NCBI RefSeq assembly: GCF_000019085.1
Contig: NC_010321.1
Coordinates: forward strand, 1,561,001-1,625,000
Direction: 5' to 3'
DNA: 64,000 bases
Source of the DNA: Thermoanaerobacter pseudethanolicus ATCC 33223
GTDB lineage: Bacteria > Bacillota > Thermoanaerobacteria > Thermoanaerobacterales > Thermoanaerobacteraceae
Shown: in pieces, positions 62,096 through 64,000 of the stretch
Position numbering within the stretch: the stretch's first letter is position 1
How the letters are laid out: the number at the start of each line of letters is the position of its first letter
Translations under genes and position numbers: made by a program
Notes under the pieces: generated by a model
The model's input: the letters and a program-made list of their open reading frames with translations, nothing else
Database searches by the model: none
Told to the model about the DNA's origin: nothing

Positions 62096-62536
62096 TCAAT
62101 ATTTTTGATACTGGTCGTCCAAAACATTTACTATTCTTGCAGTAAACATACGACTCTTTTCAAAAAACCTGTTATTCGCGTATATACCAGCGAAAACAAG
62201 TATGATAAAAAGAAGTCCTATTAGGAATGAAAAAAGTTCTTTCCACATGATATTTAAAATATCTGCAAGTTTCAGCCCTAAGATCACTCCCAAAATAAAA
62301 CCTGCCAGTGGAATTACGTATAGTATAAAAGTAGCAGAAAGAAGCGCCCTAGACTCCATCTCAATTTCCACTATCTGGCCTACTTCAGCATTCGTTTCAT
62401 TTTCAGCCCAAACTTTTAAGGTCTGTTTATTCGAGCCGCTACTGCAAGCCCTACACTTTGAACAGGCAGACGTCCGTATCACTTCAACTTCGGCTTGGTT
62501 GCCCCTCTTTGAAACAACAATAGCTCTTTCTTTCAC
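62096..62536 (-). CDS. RseC/SoxR-reducing-system family membrane protein, copy B
   Basis: The 146 residues match copy A at 43609 almost exactly through residue 78, then differ conservatively (FILGVILGLKLADILNIMWK against FLLGVVLGLKLADILNIIWR). The cysteine cluster TSACSKCRACSS and both membrane segments are kept. DNA in the first half is identical between copies, pointing to recent gene conversion. Confidence 0.88.
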   Translation of the reverse strand: MKERAIVVSKRGNQAEVEVIRTSACSKCRACSSGSNKQTLKVWAENETNAEVGQIVEIEMESRALLSATFILYVIPLAGFILGVILGLKLADILNIMWKELFSFLIGLLFIILVFAGIYANNRFFEKSRMFTARIVNVLDDQYQKY

Positions 62537-62627
62537 TAAGAATCCCTCCGATAGTTTTTATGATATCACACAAATAGTTTTAAATCAATGGGTGTTTAAA
62601 ATAAGTTCCTCTGTTATTAGAAGCGCT

Positions 62628-62670
62628 AAAATAAAAAAGACTCCTCTGAGGAAAAACCCCACAGGAGTCT
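62628..62670 (-). terminator. Terminator of hppA, copy B
   Basis: AGACTCCT / AGGAGTCT stem (62638-62670) followed on the minus strand by TTTTTTATTTT, nearly the same as copy A. Confidence 0.88.
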
Positions 62671-62679
62671 TTTCCAAGA

Positions 62680-64000
62680 TTACTTCATGAACAGCGGTGC
62701 AAAAACCAGGGCCACGATAGTCATGAGTTTTATCAGGATGTTCAGGGACGGGCCAGAAGTGTCTTTGAAGGGGTCCCCCACAGTATCTCCTACAACAGCC
62801 GCTGCATGGGTGGGTGTACCCTTGCCTCCATAATTTCCTTCCTCAATATACTTTTTGGCATTATCCCAAGCTCCGCCTGAGTTAGCCATCTGAATTGCTA
62901 ACATGACGCCAGTCACCAATGCACCAGCTAAAAGCCCTCCCAGAGCTTCTCTGCCAAATATAAACCCAATGGCTAGTGGTGCAATAACAGCAATAAGGCC
63001 CGGAATTATCATTTCCCTAAGAGCCGCTCTAGTGCTTATATCAACGCACCTTGCATAATCAGGCTTGGCCTTTCCTTCCATTATGCCCGGAATTTCCCTG
63101 AACTGCCTGCGAACCTCTTCGATCATCTGGGATGCCGCTTTCCCCACTGCTTCCATAGTCATCGCAGAAAACAAGAAAGGCAGCATTGCTCCTATTAAAA
63201 GACCAACTATAACATCAGCCCGCAGTAGGTCGATACCCTCTTTTAAACCTGCAGCGGTAGTATACGCTGAAAACAGTGCTAGAGCCGTCAGTGCTGCAGA
63301 ACCAATGGCAAATCCTTTGCCCATGGCTGCCGTGGTATTTCCGACCGCATCCAGCTTGTCGGTGATTTTTCTGACAGATGGGTCAAGTTCGGCCATTTCC
63401 GCAATACCACCAGCATTGTCGGCTATAGGCCCATAGGCATCTACTGCAACAGTCATGCCCGTAGTTGACAACATACCAATTGCCGCGAGAGCTATACCGT
63501 AGAGGCCAGCGAATTTATAGGATATAATTATTGCTAACGCTATAAATAACACCGGCAAAGCTGTACTTTTCATTCCAACAGCCAGGCCTGTTATAATGTT
63601 TGTAGCTGGTCCAGTCTGAGACGCTTTTGCAATTTCTCTTACAGGATTGTAGTTAGAAGAAGTATAATATTCAGTAAGTATTCCTATCAAAACCCCCACT
63701 ACGATACCAGAAACAGCCGCATAAAAAGCGTTAATTTCTTGTAAAAAATACCTGCTGAAAAAGAAAGTGATCAATATTACAAAAATAGCACTGGCAAAGC
63801 TGCCCTTGCTGAGAGCTTTCTGTGGATTGGCTCCCTCTCCTGTCCTTACAAACAAAGTCCCAACTATGGAACTGATAATTCCCGCCGCTGCCACAAGCAT
63901 TGGAAAGATGACGCCCTTGATACCATATGGTTGATTTGTTACAGGACTGATAGCAACAGCGCCAATGGCTATACCGGATATTATTGAACCCACGAAAGAT
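62680..64000 (-). CDS. hppA: K+-dependent membrane pyrophosphatase, copy B, 5' end outside the window
   Basis: This is the C-terminal two thirds of a second pyrophosphatase, starting beyond the right edge. It keeps [10 protein letters not shown] (K+-dependent class), the [10 protein letters not shown] loop and the [12 protein letters not shown] site. Protein identity to copy A is very high. At DNA level, stretches identical to copy A alternate with stretches where GC-rich codons have become AT-rich ones, for example around 63170-63260 and 63520-63800. Confidence 0.95.
   Translation of the reverse strand, partial: SFVGSIISGIAIGAVAISPVTNQPYGIKGVIFPMLVAAAGIISSIVGTLFVRTGEGANPQKALSKGSFASAIFVILITFFFSRYFLQEINAFYAAVSGIVVGVLIGILTEYYTSSNYNPVREIAKASQTGPATNIITGLAVGMKSTALPVLFIALAIIISYKFAGLYGIALAAIGMLSTTGMTVAVDAYGPIADNAGGIAEMAELDPSVRKITDKLDAVGNTTAAMGKGFAIGSAALTALALFSAYTTAAGLKEGIDLLRADVIVGLLIGAMLPFLFSAMTMEAVGKAASQMIEEVRRQFREIPGIMEGKAKPDYARCVDISTRAALREMIIPGLIAVIAPLAIGFIFGREALGGLLAGALVTGVMLAIQMANSGGAWDNAKKYIEEGNYGGKGTPTHAAAVVGDTVGDPFKDTSGPSLNILIKLMTIVALVFAPLFMK

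Overview
The window reads as a chromosomal segment of a low-GC, thermophilic, anaerobic Firmicute, most likely a Thermoanaerobacter or close relative. The evidence is the AT-rich coding with Gram-positive ribosome binding sites, the gene families (Amj, LarEBC, YkuK, DUF2680-like secreted proteins, LoaP, K+-dependent membrane pyrophosphatase), and a solitary CRISPR repeat of the type I recall from this genus. The genus is inferred from memory of gene content, not from a search.

Left part, about 1-31.5 kb, is mostly housekeeping. In order: folC, a GNAT acetyltransferase and T-box-controlled valS (minus); a DUF151 nuclease and BirA-controlled bioY (plus); two secreted DUF2680-like genes divergent from an OmpR-type two-component system; the larE-larB-larC1-larC2 nickel-pincer cofactor operon, where larC is split across a -1 slippery sequence; pgsA; a PAP2 phosphatase; a YkuK protein; the Amj lipid II flippase; an MFS exporter with ndk; a Ca2+ P-type ATPase; a DUF2225 protein; a YkvI transporter; and an LCP ligase. 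The LCP gene faces a short exopolysaccharide regulatory operon (loaP, phosphohexomutase, galU, cpsC, cpsD, cpsB), followed further right by pdxS-pdxT.

Middle part, about 31.6-42 kb, is a defence island. A complete type II Wadjet operon (JetA-JetB-JetC-JetD) is bracketed on both sides by MNT nucleotidyltransferase/HEPN pairs, all on the minus strand. An Nramp metal transporter follows.

Right part, about 42-64 kb, is rearranged. A block of hppA, an RseC-like gene, rtcB and an Nramp gene is present twice (about 42.0-46.2 kb and 60.3 kb to the window end). The two copies have lost opposite members: rtcB is internally deleted in the first and Nramp in the second. Between them lie ordinary genes (COG2426 exporter, aldo/keto reductase, YfcE phosphodiesterase, lemA-htpX-DUF6930), a YoeB/YefM toxin-antitoxin pair, McrBC and an Rpn-family nuclease. 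There are also many gene fragments: two pieces of a CARF-domain gene, one joined to a lone CRISPR repeat; two Rpn relics; an rtcB N-terminal scrap; an IS21 istB relic; a DUF1998 C-terminal fragment; a McrC scrap; and a P-loop kinase scrap. This looks like a site of repeated insertion and deletion that has lost a CRISPR-type III-associated locus.

No wholly new multi-gene system was identified with confidence. The most checkable new points are the three-box operator shared by the DUF2680-like genes, two apparent AUA start codons (larE, cpsC), the larC slippery site, the reciprocal loss after block duplication, and the Wadjet operon framed by two MNT/HEPN modules.
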